A DNA stretch of 29,787 nucleotides from an uncultured Eubacteriales bacterium (GCA_900542565.1 UQOC01000026.1:1-29787); one strand, 5' to 3'. Numbered from the stretch's first letter, positions 14,637 through 22,786 are shown. Translations and numbers: made by a program. The notes: a model not told the origin generated them from the sequence alone.

Positions 14637-15946
14637 TACTTAATTCCAGCCTCCTTTACAACAGCTTTTCCCAGCTTGTTCATAAAGCTCAGCGGTCTTC
14701 TTGCAGGGCATACGAACGAACAGCTTCCGCATTCCATGCACTGCATGACTTTCAGATCGCTGAGAGCCTGGGCGTCTCTCTTTTCGTAAGCGTCGGCCAG
14801 AGCCGTAGGTATCAGGTTGAAAGGACATGCCTGATGGCATCTGCCGCAGTTGATGCACGCTGTTTCTTCTTTTACCAGAGACTGCTCCTGAGAGAAAGCC
14901 AGTATAGCATTGTTATTCTTGACGATCGGCATTTCATCGGAAAATACGGCTCTTCCCATCATTGGGCCGCCCATTAAGATCTTCCGAGGTTCCTGCTTAT
15001 ATCCGCCGCAGAAATTTATCACATCGTTGATCATAGTCCCTATAGGAGCTATGACATTTTTCGGCTCTGCAACAGCATCGCCGTCAACGGTCATTCTCTT
15101 CGTCACAAGAGGCATGCCTGTCCTGAAATATTCTCCTACCTTGGCAAAGGTGGTCACATTGGACAGGATAACTCCCAGATCCGCAGGCAGAACACCGGCA
15201 TCCATCTTTTTGCCGGTTATCTCGTATACAAGGACTCTTTCAGCTCCCTTTGGATATCTGGCCTGCAGTTTGAATGTTTTGATGTTTGTTATGCCCTTCT
15301 GAGCCAAAACCTTGTCGATATGCTCAATGGCATCAGGTTTGTTTTCCTCGATACCGATATATGCCTGGTCGAGGCCTATGTACTTCATCGCAAGCTGTAT
15401 GCCGCTTATCAGATCTTCGGTATCCTCAAGCATAAGCCTGTGGTCTGATGTGATGAACGGCTCGCATTCTGCGCCGTTGGCGATCAGAGTGTGTACTTCG
15501 TCGATATTCTTAGGGTTAAATTTGATATGGGTCGGGAATGAAGCTCCGCCCAGGCCTACCATGCCACTGTCTCTGACAGCTTTGATAAAGCTCGGCAGAT
15601 CGTTCACTTCCGGAGGTTTTACTCCCTCGTCAATTTCCTGTTTTTTATCTGTTTCAATGACAACCAAAGTATCGTTGCCTCCTGCCGCTGATCTCTGTTC
15701 TTCAATGGCAGTCACAGTTCCGGAGACGCTGGAGTGTATCGGTGCGCTTACAAAAGCATCCGAGTCACCGATAAGCTGTCCCACTTTTACATAGTCGCCC
15801 TTGCTGACCAGAGGTTTGCAAGGCGCTCCGATGTGCTGAGACATGGAAATCTTAACAACATCCGGGATCGGCATTACTTCTGTCGCATGATCGGCAGTGT
15901 GCTTGTAATGATTCACATGGATGCTGTGTAAATGTTTGTGACTCAT
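14636..15946 (-). CDS. rnfC: Rnf complex subunit RnfC, NADH-binding subunit
   Basis: RnfC is the peripheral cytosolic subunit where NAD is reduced. From the N-terminus it has a biotinyl-like domain, a Rossmann-type NAD/FMN domain (GLGGASFPTHIKF, ANGAECEPFITSDHRLM), an SLBB region, and two [4Fe-4S] motifs near the end: CINCGRCHQACP at about 364-375 and CMECGSCSFVCP at about 403-414. I chose the start at 15946 (436 residues), which begins MSHKHLHSIHVNHYKHTADH as in other clostridial RnfC and has GGAAGG about ten bases upstream. A longer open frame to 16153 runs through the promoter and a stem-loop and is not family-like. It is the first gene of the operon. Confidence 0.96.
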   Translation of the reverse strand: MSHKHLHSIHVNHYKHTADHATEVMPIPDVVKISMSQHIGAPCKPLVSKGDYVKVGQLIGDSDAFVSAPIHSSVSGTVTAIEEQRSAAGGNDTLVVIETDKKQEIDEGVKPPEVNDLPSFIKAVRDSGMVGLGGASFPTHIKFNPKNIDEVHTLIANGAECEPFITSDHRLMLEDTEDLISGIQLAMKYIGLDQAYIGIEENKPDAIEHIDKVLAQKGITNIKTFKLQARYPKGAERVLVYEITGKKMDAGVLPADLGVILSNVTTFAKVGEYFRTGMPLVTKRMTVDGDAVAEPKNVIAPIGTMINDVINFCGGYKQEPRKILMGGPMMGRAVFSDEMPIVKNNNAILAFSQEQSLVKEETACINCGRCHQACPFNLIPTALADAYEKRDAQALSDLKVMQCMECGSCSFVCPARRPLSFMNKLGKAVVKEAGIK

Positions 15947-15988
15947 TTCCTTGAGACCTTCCTTTCTACAATTTGTACATATCCATAC

Positions 15989-16001
15989 ATAATGCATTAT
16001 A
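15989..16001 (-). promoter_or_regulatory. -10 region of the rnf operon with overlapping palindrome
   Basis: TATAAT on the minus strand (16001-15996) lies about 50 bases upstream of rnfC; the -35 is poor. A perfect 12-base palindrome, ATAATGCATTAT (15989-16000), covers the -10 and start site and could be an operator. A regulator bound there would block initiation. Confidence 0.5.
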
Positions 16002-16111
16002 CAACAAACCCTTACAAAAAGCACCATAAATTTTTTGTTTCTTTTTGACATTTGGCCCGAAAAATGCATGCGAACGGATATCTTCTCATGCTCCATCATA
16101 CTTCCGGCTGT

Positions 16112-16168
16112 CGGTAAAGTAAATAAGGCACCTTTCGGTGCCTGAGTAACCATTATGTAACTTTACCG
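16112..16168. other. Nested stem-loop between the decarboxylase and rnfC
   Basis: A 9-bp perfect outer stem (16112-16120 with 16160-16168) encloses an inner 7-bp hairpin (16126-16132 with 16137-16143). The inner loop is GAAA on the minus strand. The inner hairpin is followed on the minus strand by TTATTTACTTT, so it may act as the terminator of the decarboxylase gene. The outer pairing is unusual for a simple terminator. It matches no riboswitch I can recall. Confidence 0.6.
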
Positions 16169-16216
16169 GCTTACTTATTTATGATAAAAGTCATTTCCCG
16201 GAAATAAGCCGCCTGT

Positions 16217-17752
16217 TCAGTCTGCGCCCACCAGTATCTCCATCTCCGGTGATACGCCTATGACTTTGCGTCCTGCCCGCCTTGCTGACATTATCCTGTC
16301 TATGACCTGCCGGGTCAATATTTCTCCCGGACAGGCTATGGGTATGCCCGGCGGATATGGTATCAGCAGCCCGGCACAGACCATGCCCTCAGCTTCGCTT
16401 AGTTTGACGCTCCTGCGTTTTACCGGTATGCCTGTCTGCACAAGGATGTCAAAAGAGTAGTCTGAGATCTCCGTATCTTTTTCCTTTGTCTGTACTCCTG
16501 GCCAGCCGGAGCCGAAGTCTGACCTCCGCCGTCCGCTGCCGTCATCTGCGGCCGCACGATCCTGCCCGTCCGCAGCCTGTGCAGCCTGCTCAAGAGCTCC
16601 TGCCAGCTTCTCATAATCTTCCCTTTTGTTGCCTATCCCGCTCATGCACATGACTATATTGCCTGAAACCAGCTCCGGATATATTCCCTTTTGTATGAGG
16701 AATTTTTCCAGTCTCTCTCCATCAAATCCCCAGTAAGACATATCAAGATTTATCTTGGTAGGGTCAAGGCCGTCTGCCCTCATCAGGCGCAGGCCTTTGA
16801 TGTCTTGCGCTTTTTCATAAAACCACCTGATATGTTCAGCCCAGCGTTCAAAAAGAGCCGGTCCGTTTTTAAGGAGCAGGTCGGCGTTCATATCCAATGT
16901 CGCCATCAGAGGATATGACGGGCTGGTGCTTTCTATCATCTGGAGGCAATCCTCCAGGTCTGCCGTATCCACCCTGCCGGAGCACACATTGAGTACCGCT
17001 GTCTGGGTGAATGAAGCCAGAGTTTTGTGGGTGCTGTTGATGACAATATCCGCCCCCTGATCTTCTGCGGCAGGCGGAAAGATATCCCGGCAGATATGTT
17101 CATCTTTGCCAGGCCCTGCACTGCCAGCGTGGCAGCCTCTGAAAAATTTCAGATGCGCGCCGTGAGCCTGATCTACGATCAGGACTTTTCCGCGCCTGTG
17201 AACTACATCGGCTATTGCCGATATATCGCTGCATATCCCGTAATAATTGGGGCTTGGCAATATGACAGCCTTCCCCTGCGGTTCCCGATCCATAGCTTCG
17301 GCCACAGCCTCTGCGGTGATCCTGCCCTGTATACCATATCCACTTATCATCTGCGGATACACATATACAGGTCTGGCCCCTGCCAGCCTCAAAGCGTTAT
17401 ACACAGATTTATGGCTGTTCCTGGCCAGTATGAGGCTGTCTTGCCCTCCATGTCCCAGGGCAGCCATGACGGCGGCTATGATGCCGGCCGAACTGCCGTT
17501 TATGAGCAGATATGATTTTTTGACGCCATAAAGCTGCCGGTACTTTTCCATGGTCCTGGCAATGATGGACTCGGGCTGAAAAAGGTTGTCCGCACCGCTG
17601 ATCTCTGTAATGTCCCAGTCGGCAATATTTTTCAGATCTTCAGCGCAGCCGTTTTCTTCAAATATCTCCATGCCTTTATGGCCGGGCATGTGGAAAGACA
17701 CAGGCTTTGCCGCTCTGTGCCTTTCAAGAAATGTTCTGATGTCTTCTTTCAA
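16217..17752 (-). CDS. Orn/Lys/Arg decarboxylase, PLP-dependent (YaaO/SpeA-like)
   Basis: The 511-residue enzyme belongs to the short, wing-less group of fold-type I basic amino-acid decarboxylases. The N-terminal FHMPGHKG motif, NGSSAGIIAAVMA, IVDQAHGAHLKF and the PLP lysine motif NSTHKTLASFTQ (Lys243) are all present. The C-terminal OKR domain is present (PYPPGIPIACPGE). Two insertions stand out: about 20 residues after the QAHGAH motif, and a low-complexity Asp/Arg/Gly linker at about 390-430 before the C-terminal domain. It starts with TTG at 17750-17752, supported by AAGGAG six bases upstream. It follows the ornithine cyclodeaminase gene by 53 bases, so ornithine (to putrescine) is the most likely substrate, but lysine or arginine is possible. 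Confidence 0.9.
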   Translation of the reverse strand: MKEDIRTFLERHRAAKPVSFHMPGHKGMEIFEENGCAEDLKNIADWDITEISGADNLFQPESIIARTMEKYRQLYGVKKSYLLINGSSAGIIAAVMAALGHGGQDSLILARNSHKSVYNALRLAGARPVYVYPQMISGYGIQGRITAEAVAEAMDREPQGKAVILPSPNYYGICSDISAIADVVHRRGKVLIVDQAHGAHLKFFRGCHAGSAGPGKDEHICRDIFPPAAEDQGADIVINSTHKTLASFTQTAVLNVCSGRVDTADLEDCLQMIESTSPSYPLMATLDMNADLLLKNGPALFERWAEHIRWFYEKAQDIKGLRLMRADGLDPTKINLDMSYWGFDGERLEKFLIQKGIYPELVSGNIVMCMSGIGNKREDYEKLAGALEQAAQAADGQDRAAADDGSGRRRSDFGSGWPGVQTKEKDTEISDYSFDILVQTGIPVKRRSVKLSEAEGMVCAGLLIPYPPGIPIACPGEILTRQVIDRIMSARRAGRKVIGVSPEMEILVGAD

Positions 17753-17805
17753 TTTTTTCTCCTTGCGGTATATGCCGTCTGTCTTTGAAGGCCGGAGCCG
17801 GCTTG

Positions 17806-18900
17806 CTACAATCCCAGCCCTGTACTGAGATTACGCATGAAATCCTGAACATTGGTCACGATGCCTTTTGCGGCAAGGCTCCCTCTGTCTCCAAGCTTAT
17901 TGGCGGCAAATTCGGATGTATCGACCATGTAGAAATATACTGGCCTTATGGTGCCGTCTCCCAGCACGCGATATGTCGGCGTCATGTTTCCTGACGCTAT
18001 GGTGTGGAGCACAGTGGCCATGCCTATGACTGTAGTCGCCTTGCGTATGTGGGAGCGGATGGTGTCCTGTCCTACATAATTATTTTCAAGTACCTCCGGA
18101 AGAGGTCCGTCATCCCTGATGGAACCGTTCAGGACGAAAGGCACATTATTTTTTACACAGTTATATATGATGCCATCCTGTATATTTTCTTTTTCAATGA
18201 AAGCAGGTATCGATCCGTATGTGTTGATGGCGTTGATGGTATCAAGATGATTGTAATGGCCCATGAAATGCTGTTTCTGGTTTATGATATCGCATCCCAG
18301 AGCAGTCCTCAGATATCCGCCCTCAAGGTCGTGGGTAGCCAGTGCATTTCCCGCAAGCAGGGCCTGGCAATAGCCGTGAGAGATCAATTCACCCATGACT
18401 CTCCTGGCTTCCCAGTCAAAACTGCAGGCCGGACCCAGTACCCATACCACATATCCGCCATTTTCCTTTTCATATCTGAGCAGCTCCACCAAGTCTTTAT
18501 AGTCCTGGGTGAATGAGGTCTCACGGCTCCTCTGCTGACGAAAAGCAAATGTGTTTTTTACATCCTCCTCTTCCCTTTCCCAGCAGTCGTCATGGACATA
18601 TATACCCTGGCTGCCGTCCTCGGTGCGCCCGGTGACGATCATATCGCCTTCGTTTATATTCCTGAACTCTACAACCCTGATCTTTTGGCCGTCCCATACC
18701 GGAACTGCATCCATACGGCTGTCTTCTGCCAGATGCCATCTGCCGTTTATCTTGAAATACTCCGGAAAAATAGAAGTGGCGTGGAATCCCTTAGGCGCCG
18801 CCTTGGCATGAGGCGCCTGACACAATACAGCGTCCGGGGCCTTTGCAAATCTTTCTTCTGTGAAATCCGGCTGTATGTATTTTGCTAATTTGAAACTCAT
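17806..18900 (-). CDS. TIGR00300-type ornithine cyclodeaminase (LOR/SDH domain protein)
   Basis: This 364-residue protein resembles the TIGR00300 family, characterised in methanogens and as the C-terminal half of cyanobacterial ArgZ/AgrE as an ornithine cyclodeaminase that makes proline and ammonia. It is unrelated in sequence to the classical mu-crystallin-type enzyme. Features I recognise are a LOR/SDH N-terminal part (residues 1-100) with DGSQGIYVHDDCW, the LGPACSFDWEARRVM motif, ALLAGNALATHDLEGG, and SIRDDGPLPEVL. It heads an operon with the decarboxylase and is divergent from a TetR regulator, which suggests ornithine-responsive control. The family call rests on motif memory, so the exact reaction is less certain than the family. 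Confidence 0.8.
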   Translation of the reverse strand: MSFKLAKYIQPDFTEERFAKAPDAVLCQAPHAKAAPKGFHATSIFPEYFKINGRWHLAEDSRMDAVPVWDGQKIRVVEFRNINEGDMIVTGRTEDGSQGIYVHDDCWEREEEDVKNTFAFRQQRSRETSFTQDYKDLVELLRYEKENGGYVVWVLGPACSFDWEARRVMGELISHGYCQALLAGNALATHDLEGGYLRTALGCDIINQKQHFMGHYNHLDTINAINTYGSIPAFIEKENIQDGIIYNCVKNNVPFVLNGSIRDDGPLPEVLENNYVGQDTIRSHIRKATTVIGMATVLHTIASGNMTPTYRVLGDGTIRPVYFYMVDTSEFAANKLGDRGSLAAKGIVTNVQDFMRNLSTGLGL

Positions 18901-18931
18901 CTTATATTTCTCCTCCCTATCGTCAGCATTT

Positions 18932-18960
18932 ATTTTAACACATAAATCAGAGGAATGAAA
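18932..18960 (-). promoter_or_regulatory. Promoter of the ornithine operon
   Basis: The minus strand reads TGTTAAAAT (18940-18932), an extended -10, with TTTCAT 17 bases upstream at 18960-18955. This gives a leader of about 25 bases to the cyclodeaminase start. The upstream AT-rich interval 18961-19018 separates it from the divergent tetR promoter. Confidence 0.5.
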
Positions 18961-19018
18961 TACAGACTATATATTAGACTTTTTTTAATTATTTTTTGCA
19001 TCATAATGCAGATATATA

Positions 19019-19056
19019 TTGAAAATTAAGCAGTTCTATACTATACTAAAGTTTAG
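19019..19056 (+). promoter_or_regulatory. tetR promoter with overlapping candidate operator
   Basis: TTGAAA (19019-19024) and TATACT (19042-19047) are separated by exactly 17 bases. The odd palindrome CTAAAGTTTAG (19046-19056) overlaps the -10 and start point, as expected for an autoregulatory TetR operator. Related AGACTA/AGACTT copies occur at 18964, 18976 and 19056. Confidence 0.6.
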
Positions 19057-19171
19057 ACTAAATTATGTATCAAAAATAAAACATCCCCTGCGCCTGATGC
19101 TCTGCGGCAGTCTGCCGTCATATCCACGGCAGCATGTTTGCCATTGCGTCCGGCGGGGAAAGGAGGATACC

Positions 19172-19756
19172 ATGAGCAGAAAAAAAACACGGAACACCAA
19201 AAGCAAGATCGTTTCGGCAGCCTGGCAGCTTTTTTACCAGCAAGGCTATGACGATACGACCATAGACGAGATCGTTGAAGCTTCAGGCACTTCCAAAGGG
19301 TCTTTCTACCACTATTTTGACAGTAAGGATTCTCTGCTGACCTCCCTTTCTTACCTGTTTGATGAAAAATACGAAGAACTGATCGAGACCATGGATCCGT
19401 CTCTGTCTCCCATTGACAAGCTTATCCATATGAATCACGAACTTTTTATGATGATCGAAAACACAGTATCGGTCTCCCTTCTTTCACAGCTTTTTTCATC
19501 CCAGCTTGTCACCAAGGGAGAACGCCACCTGCTGGAACCCAACAGGACATATTACAAGCTTCTGAGGCAGATAACCATAGAAGGACAGCAGCAGGGATGT
19601 TTCAGGGACGGATTGTCTATCAACGATATCACCAAGGCTTATGCAGTATTTGAAAGAGGACTCATGTATGACTGGTGCCTGTGCAATGGCAACTATTCTC
19701 TTTGTCAGTATTCGTCTACCATGCTGCCCCTGTTTTTAAAAGGGCTGTGCAGATGA
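19172..19756 (+). CDS. TetR/AcrR family transcriptional regulator
   Basis: The 194-residue protein has the N-terminal TetR helix-turn-helix (residues 10-56, with DDTTIDEIVEASGTSKGSFYHYFDSKDSLL), then an all-helical ligand domain. The start at 19172 is set by AAAGGAGG five bases upstream; the open frame extends 51 codons further, through the promoter. It is divergent from the ornithine cyclodeaminase-decarboxylase operon and so is its probable repressor. The ligand is unknown. The C-terminal domain shows several cysteines near the end (WCLCNGNYSLC). Confidence 0.93.
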   Translation: MSRKKTRNTKSKIVSAAWQLFYQQGYDDTTIDEIVEASGTSKGSFYHYFDSKDSLLTSLSYLFDEKYEELIETMDPSLSPIDKLIHMNHELFMMIENTVSVSLLSQLFSSQLVTKGERHLLEPNRTYYKLLRQITIEGQQQGCFRDGLSINDITKAYAVFERGLMYDWCLCNGNYSLCQYSSTMLPLFLKGLCR

Positions 19757-19828
19757 TCCGGTGCGGCTGGCCTGCGCCTTTTGGGACCGTCCCTCACTTG
19801 TTTATGCCGTCCTGACCGGATCCAACAG

Positions 19829-19902
19829 AAAAAGTCACCCGGCGGCAGTCTGAGAGCCGCAGCTTATCTGCGGCCCTCAGGCTGTGATCACCGGCTTTTT
19901 TT
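19829..19902 (+). terminator. Large terminator of the tetR gene
   Basis: A long stem (9 bp, one A-C mismatch, 7 bp) pairs 19846-19862 with 19868-19884 around a five-base loop; outer CCGG arms and T7 (19896-19902) follow. The right side of the element overlaps the 3' end of the minus-strand small gene. Confidence 0.8.
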
Positions 19903-20019
19903 GAGTTTTCTTATCTGTCTGCTTATCTTACGGCAAACGCCTTCATTATCTTTGTCCAATCTGGTTTTCAGCAGATGCAGCCTGTTCTCCAAAAAGACAA
20001 TCTTTCCTGCAGTATCCAT
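19888..20019 (-). CDS. Candidate 43-residue helical small protein
   Basis: A short open frame starts with ATG at 20019-20017, preceded by AAAGGGGGAG four bases upstream, and ends with TGA inside the tetR terminator. The product begins MDTAGKIVFLENRLHLLKTR and ends in a basic tail rich in Lys and Arg. It reads as two amphipathic helices, the first with a clear leucine/isoleucine heptad. Length and helix-turn-helix layout recall Spo0E-like phosphatases, but the SQELD signature is replaced by SRQIRKL, so that function is not supported. It is the only candidate gene in 19757-20189. A promoter is not obvious, and a strong hairpin at 20099-20126 shields it from yfcC transcripts. Confidence 0.5.
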   Translation of the reverse strand: MDTAGKIVFLENRLHLLKTRLDKDNEGVCRKISRQIRKLKKSR

Positions 20020-20098
20020 GATACTCCCCCTTTAGCAAAAACTCGCCTCAAAACAGGCAGCTCATGTGAGCCGCATACAGACAGGGCTTCTGCAGCGC

Positions 20099-20127
20099 AA
20101 AGCCCGGACTCTATGGTCCGGGCTTTT
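20099..20127. terminator. Terminator after yfcC
   Basis: An 11-bp perfect stem (20099-20109 with 20116-20126) has a six-base loop, with T4 on the plus strand and T3 on the minus strand. It lies about 60 bases after the yfcC stop and ends the iadA-yfcC transcript. Confidence 0.85.
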
Positions 20128-20189
20128 CCGTAACGATGCAGCCGGCCTGACACAAGGCCTGCTGTTTCATATCCGTTTATATGTTTAAC

Positions 20190-21587
20190 TCAGAACGGTC
20201 CGTAATTTATGATAGTGGCGATCACCATAAATGCAGCTCCCATCAGGACCCATATCAGGATCAGCGGAAATGCAAATTTGGCCCATTTTTCATAAGGTAT
20301 CTTTGCGATGGAGAGATTGCCCATCAGAGCTGCCGATGTCGGCAAGATGGTGTTAGTGAATCCATCTCCCAGCTGGAAAGCCAACACGGCTGTCTGCCGG
20401 GTTATGCCTATAACATCTGCCAGAGGGGTCATTATCGGCATAGTTGCTGCCGCCTGACCGCTGCCTGAAGGCATAAAGAAGTTCAGTATTACTTGTACGA
20501 TCATCATGCCTACTGCCGCAACACTCTTAGGCAGCGCCGAAATCATAGAGCCGAGCCCATGTACCACCGTATCTATGATCTGACCATCTTCCATTACTAC
20601 TACTATGGCGTTGGCAAGACCCACTACTATGGCTCCGAACAGGATCCCCTTGGCTCCTTCTACAAATTCAGAAGCCACTCTGCTAGGCCCGAATCCTCCC
20701 AGCAGACCGCTGACGATTCCAAGAATGATAAACAGTGCAGCAATTTCGTTAAGGTAGAATCCGTATTTGAAGACTCCGTATACCAGCACCAGAAGTATGA
20801 TGACGACAGAAAGGACGATGGCGATGTCTCTCTTGTTCATCTTCTCTATGCTGTTCATGTCGATCTTCTTGTCCTTTTCCGCCTCCTCAAGGTCCGCTAC
20901 CAGAGACAGTCTTGGATCGGCCTTTACCTTTTTGGCGTATCTGAACAGGTAAAGAGCGGATATGGTAAGCATGACAATGAGTATCACGATCCTTAATCCC
21001 ATACCGGAAAATGTAGGCAGGTCTGCCAGGCCTTGGGCTACTCCTACCGTAAATGGATTCATTATCCCTGCGTCGAATCCGCATGCGCCTCCTAGTATTA
21101 CCATTCCTGCGCCTACTATGGCATCATAGCCTACTGCCCTGGCCAGCATTATACCTATGGGCACAAAGGCCACCAGTTCTTCTGCCATTCCAAATGTAGA
21201 TCCTCCCAGGGAAAACGCAAACATAACAAGCGGTATGACTATTTTTTCTTTCCCCTCGGACACAAGCGCAAGTCTTCCTATACCTTTTTGGATAGACCCT
21301 GTGGCCATTACCACATTGAACATACCAGCCACTATAAGGATAAAGAAAATTATCTGTGCCGAATTTTCCATACCCTCAGGAATGGCTCTGAAAAAAGCAA
21401 ATAATCCTATAGGGGTAGGTTCAGTTTCATGATATGAATCCACATCGACTACTTCCCTGTCGTCTATTACCACACGATCATATTGTCCCGTTGGAACGAA
21501 CCATGTAGCAACCGCTACCACAAACACACATATAAGCAGTATTACATATGTATGCGGCACTTTTATACGCCTTTTTTTCTTTTCCAT
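20190..21587 (-). CDS. yfcC: YfcC family membrane transporter
   Basis: This 465-residue integral membrane protein has about 12 hydrophobic helices and belongs to the YfcC/DcuC-like ion-transporter group. Recognisable segments include PHTYVILLICVFVVAVATWFVPTGQY at the N-terminus (quoted in part), GGSTFGMAEELVAFVPI, and SGSGQAAATMPIMTPLADVIG in the C-terminal half. Homologues carry dicarboxylates, amino acids or peptides, and the substrate is not fixed by sequence. Its place 29 bases after iadA points to import of isoaspartyl dipeptides or export of their products. A central acidic/basic loop (about residues 225-255) separates the two transport halves. Confidence 0.9.
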   Translation of the reverse strand: MEKKKRRIKVPHTYVILLICVFVVAVATWFVPTGQYDRVVIDDREVVDVDSYHETEPTPIGLFAFFRAIPEGMENSAQIIFFILIVAGMFNVVMATGSIQKGIGRLALVSEGKEKIVIPLVMFAFSLGGSTFGMAEELVAFVPIGIMLARAVGYDAIVGAGMVILGGACGFDAGIMNPFTVGVAQGLADLPTFSGMGLRIVILIVMLTISALYLFRYAKKVKADPRLSLVADLEEAEKDKKIDMNSIEKMNKRDIAIVLSVVIILLVLVYGVFKYGFYLNEIAALFIILGIVSGLLGGFGPSRVASEFVEGAKGILFGAIVVGLANAIVVVMEDGQIIDTVVHGLGSMISALPKSVAAVGMMIVQVILNFFMPSGSGQAAATMPIMTPLADVIGITRQTAVLAFQLGDGFTNTILPTSAALMGNLSIAKIPYEKWAKFAFPLILIWVLMGAAFMVIATIINYGPF

Positions 21588-21616
21588 GATTATTTTATTC
21601 CTTTCTATAAATAAAG

Positions 21617-22786
21617 CTACTCGAACACTTCTTTGACTACTGCCTGTCCGTCCCTGACCATGATCTGGCCCATAGCTATGACGGTCTCGATATGCAGATC
21701 CTTGTCAAGCAGACACAGGTCTGCGTCATATTCTTCACGGATACGGCCCTTGTTTTTAAAACATAGTACATCGGCTACATTTGATGTAACTGCTTTCAGC
21801 GCTATCTCCAACGGGATATTTTCCCTATTGACGCATTCTCTTATTTCTTTCAGCAGACAGCTGGATTTTCCCATACCTATACCGAGGAACTTGCCTTCAG
21901 GGCTGAACTGAGGTATGCTGCCCTGAGCGTCCGATGAAATGGTGAACCTGTCGCTGCTTATGCCTGCGTCGAGCATACGCCTTATAGCCTTACTGCATCG
22001 CACCTCTCCGCAGACCTTTTCCCAGTAGTCAGCGTCCTCGTTGCCTGTCAGATCAATGGTGCCGCCTTTTTTTGCAAAGGCCATGGCGCTTTCAAATAAA
22101 TATGGATTTCGGTTCACATGGGTGGGCAGAAATTGCGATATCGGTATCTCCGTTTCTTCAACCACTTTTTCTACCAGATCCAGACACCGGCGGCCGTCTC
22201 CCATATGGATCTCTACTATGCCGGCTTTCCCTGACAATATGCCTCCCAGCCTGGTCTGGGCCGCCAGCTTGGCAAACTCATCAAAGGACGGCTGTCCCGA
22301 ACGGTGGTCAGACAGAGCCACCTCTCCGGTCCCTATGATCTCTTCGATCAGCATAATATCTTTTGTTATATTTCCTGTCACCGTGCATACCGGTATCTGA
22401 TAGCTTCCTGTATAGGCATAAGCTGTGATACCTTTTTCCTTGAGCCCTTTGACCTTGGCCAGGAGCGATGTCATCTCCCTGGCGATCCCGTCGGTCCCCA
22501 AAAGTCCCACAACGGTCGTTATACCGTACATGGTCAGGTCCGTTATGGTAGTTTCGGGCATCCGGTTGGCAAAGCCTCCTTCTCCTCCGCCGCCCAGCAC
22601 ATGGACATGGGAATCGATCATCCCAGGGATCAGGATCTTGCCAGTTCCGTCTATCGTCTCCGCTCCCAGTTCCTGCGGAAGCCGGATCTCGTCGGCTATC
22701 TTGCATATCTGCCTGCCTGCTACCAGCACATCTTTCTTACCTAAATATTCCGGACTATACACAGCTGCATTTTTGATCAATTTCAT
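21617..22786 (-). CDS. iadA: Beta-aspartyl (isoaspartyl) dipeptidase, amidohydrolase family
   Basis: IadA cleaves dipeptides with an N-terminal beta-linked aspartate, formed by protein ageing. The 389-residue protein has the binuclear metal site pattern: His60 and His62 in IDSHVHVLGGGGEGG, LPTHVNRNPYLFE, the HMGD segment, and the catalytic Asp in TISSDAQGS. At the bridging position, where E. coli IadA as I recall it has a carbamylated lysine before SDHRS, this protein has Glu155 (GTGEVALSDHRS). Glu bridges occur in other amidohydrolase subtypes, so activity is likely kept. It is the first gene behind a sigma-54 promoter and is followed by yfcC; the activator gene lies directly upstream. Confidence 0.93.
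   Translation of the reverse strand: MKLIKNAAVYSPEYLGKKDVLVAGRQICKIADEIRLPQELGAETIDGTGKILIPGMIDSHVHVLGGGGEGGFANRMPETTITDLTMYGITTVVGLLGTDGIAREMTSLLAKVKGLKEKGITAYAYTGSYQIPVCTVTGNITKDIMLIEEIIGTGEVALSDHRSGQPSFDEFAKLAAQTRLGGILSGKAGIVEIHMGDGRRCLDLVEKVVEETEIPISQFLPTHVNRNPYLFESAMAFAKKGGTIDLTGNEDADYWEKVCGEVRCSKAIRRMLDAGISSDRFTISSDAQGSIPQFSPEGKFLGIGMGKSSCLLKEIRECVNRENIPLEIALKAVTSNVADVLCFKNKGRIREEYDADLCLLDKDLHIETVIAMGQIMVRDGQAVVKEVFE

Noticed and set aside
15947..16153. Longer N-terminus for RnfC (69 extra codons)
   Set aside because: It covers the promoter and a stem-loop, is not RnfC-like, and the internal Met has a proper ribosome binding site and the standard RnfC N-terminus.
16112..16168. A known riboswitch class upstream of rnfC or the decarboxylase
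   Set aside because: I compared it by memory with purine, lysine, glycine, SAM, c-di-GMP, THF, fluoride and M-box cores and found none of their conserved bases.
19019..19171. Longer N-terminus for the TetR protein
   Set aside because: It would begin inside the promoter. AAAGGAGG directly before the ATG at 19172 settles the start.
19888..20019. Spo0E-like aspartyl-phosphate phosphatase
   Set aside because: The signature SQELD is replaced by SRQIRKL, so the essential acidic residue is missing.
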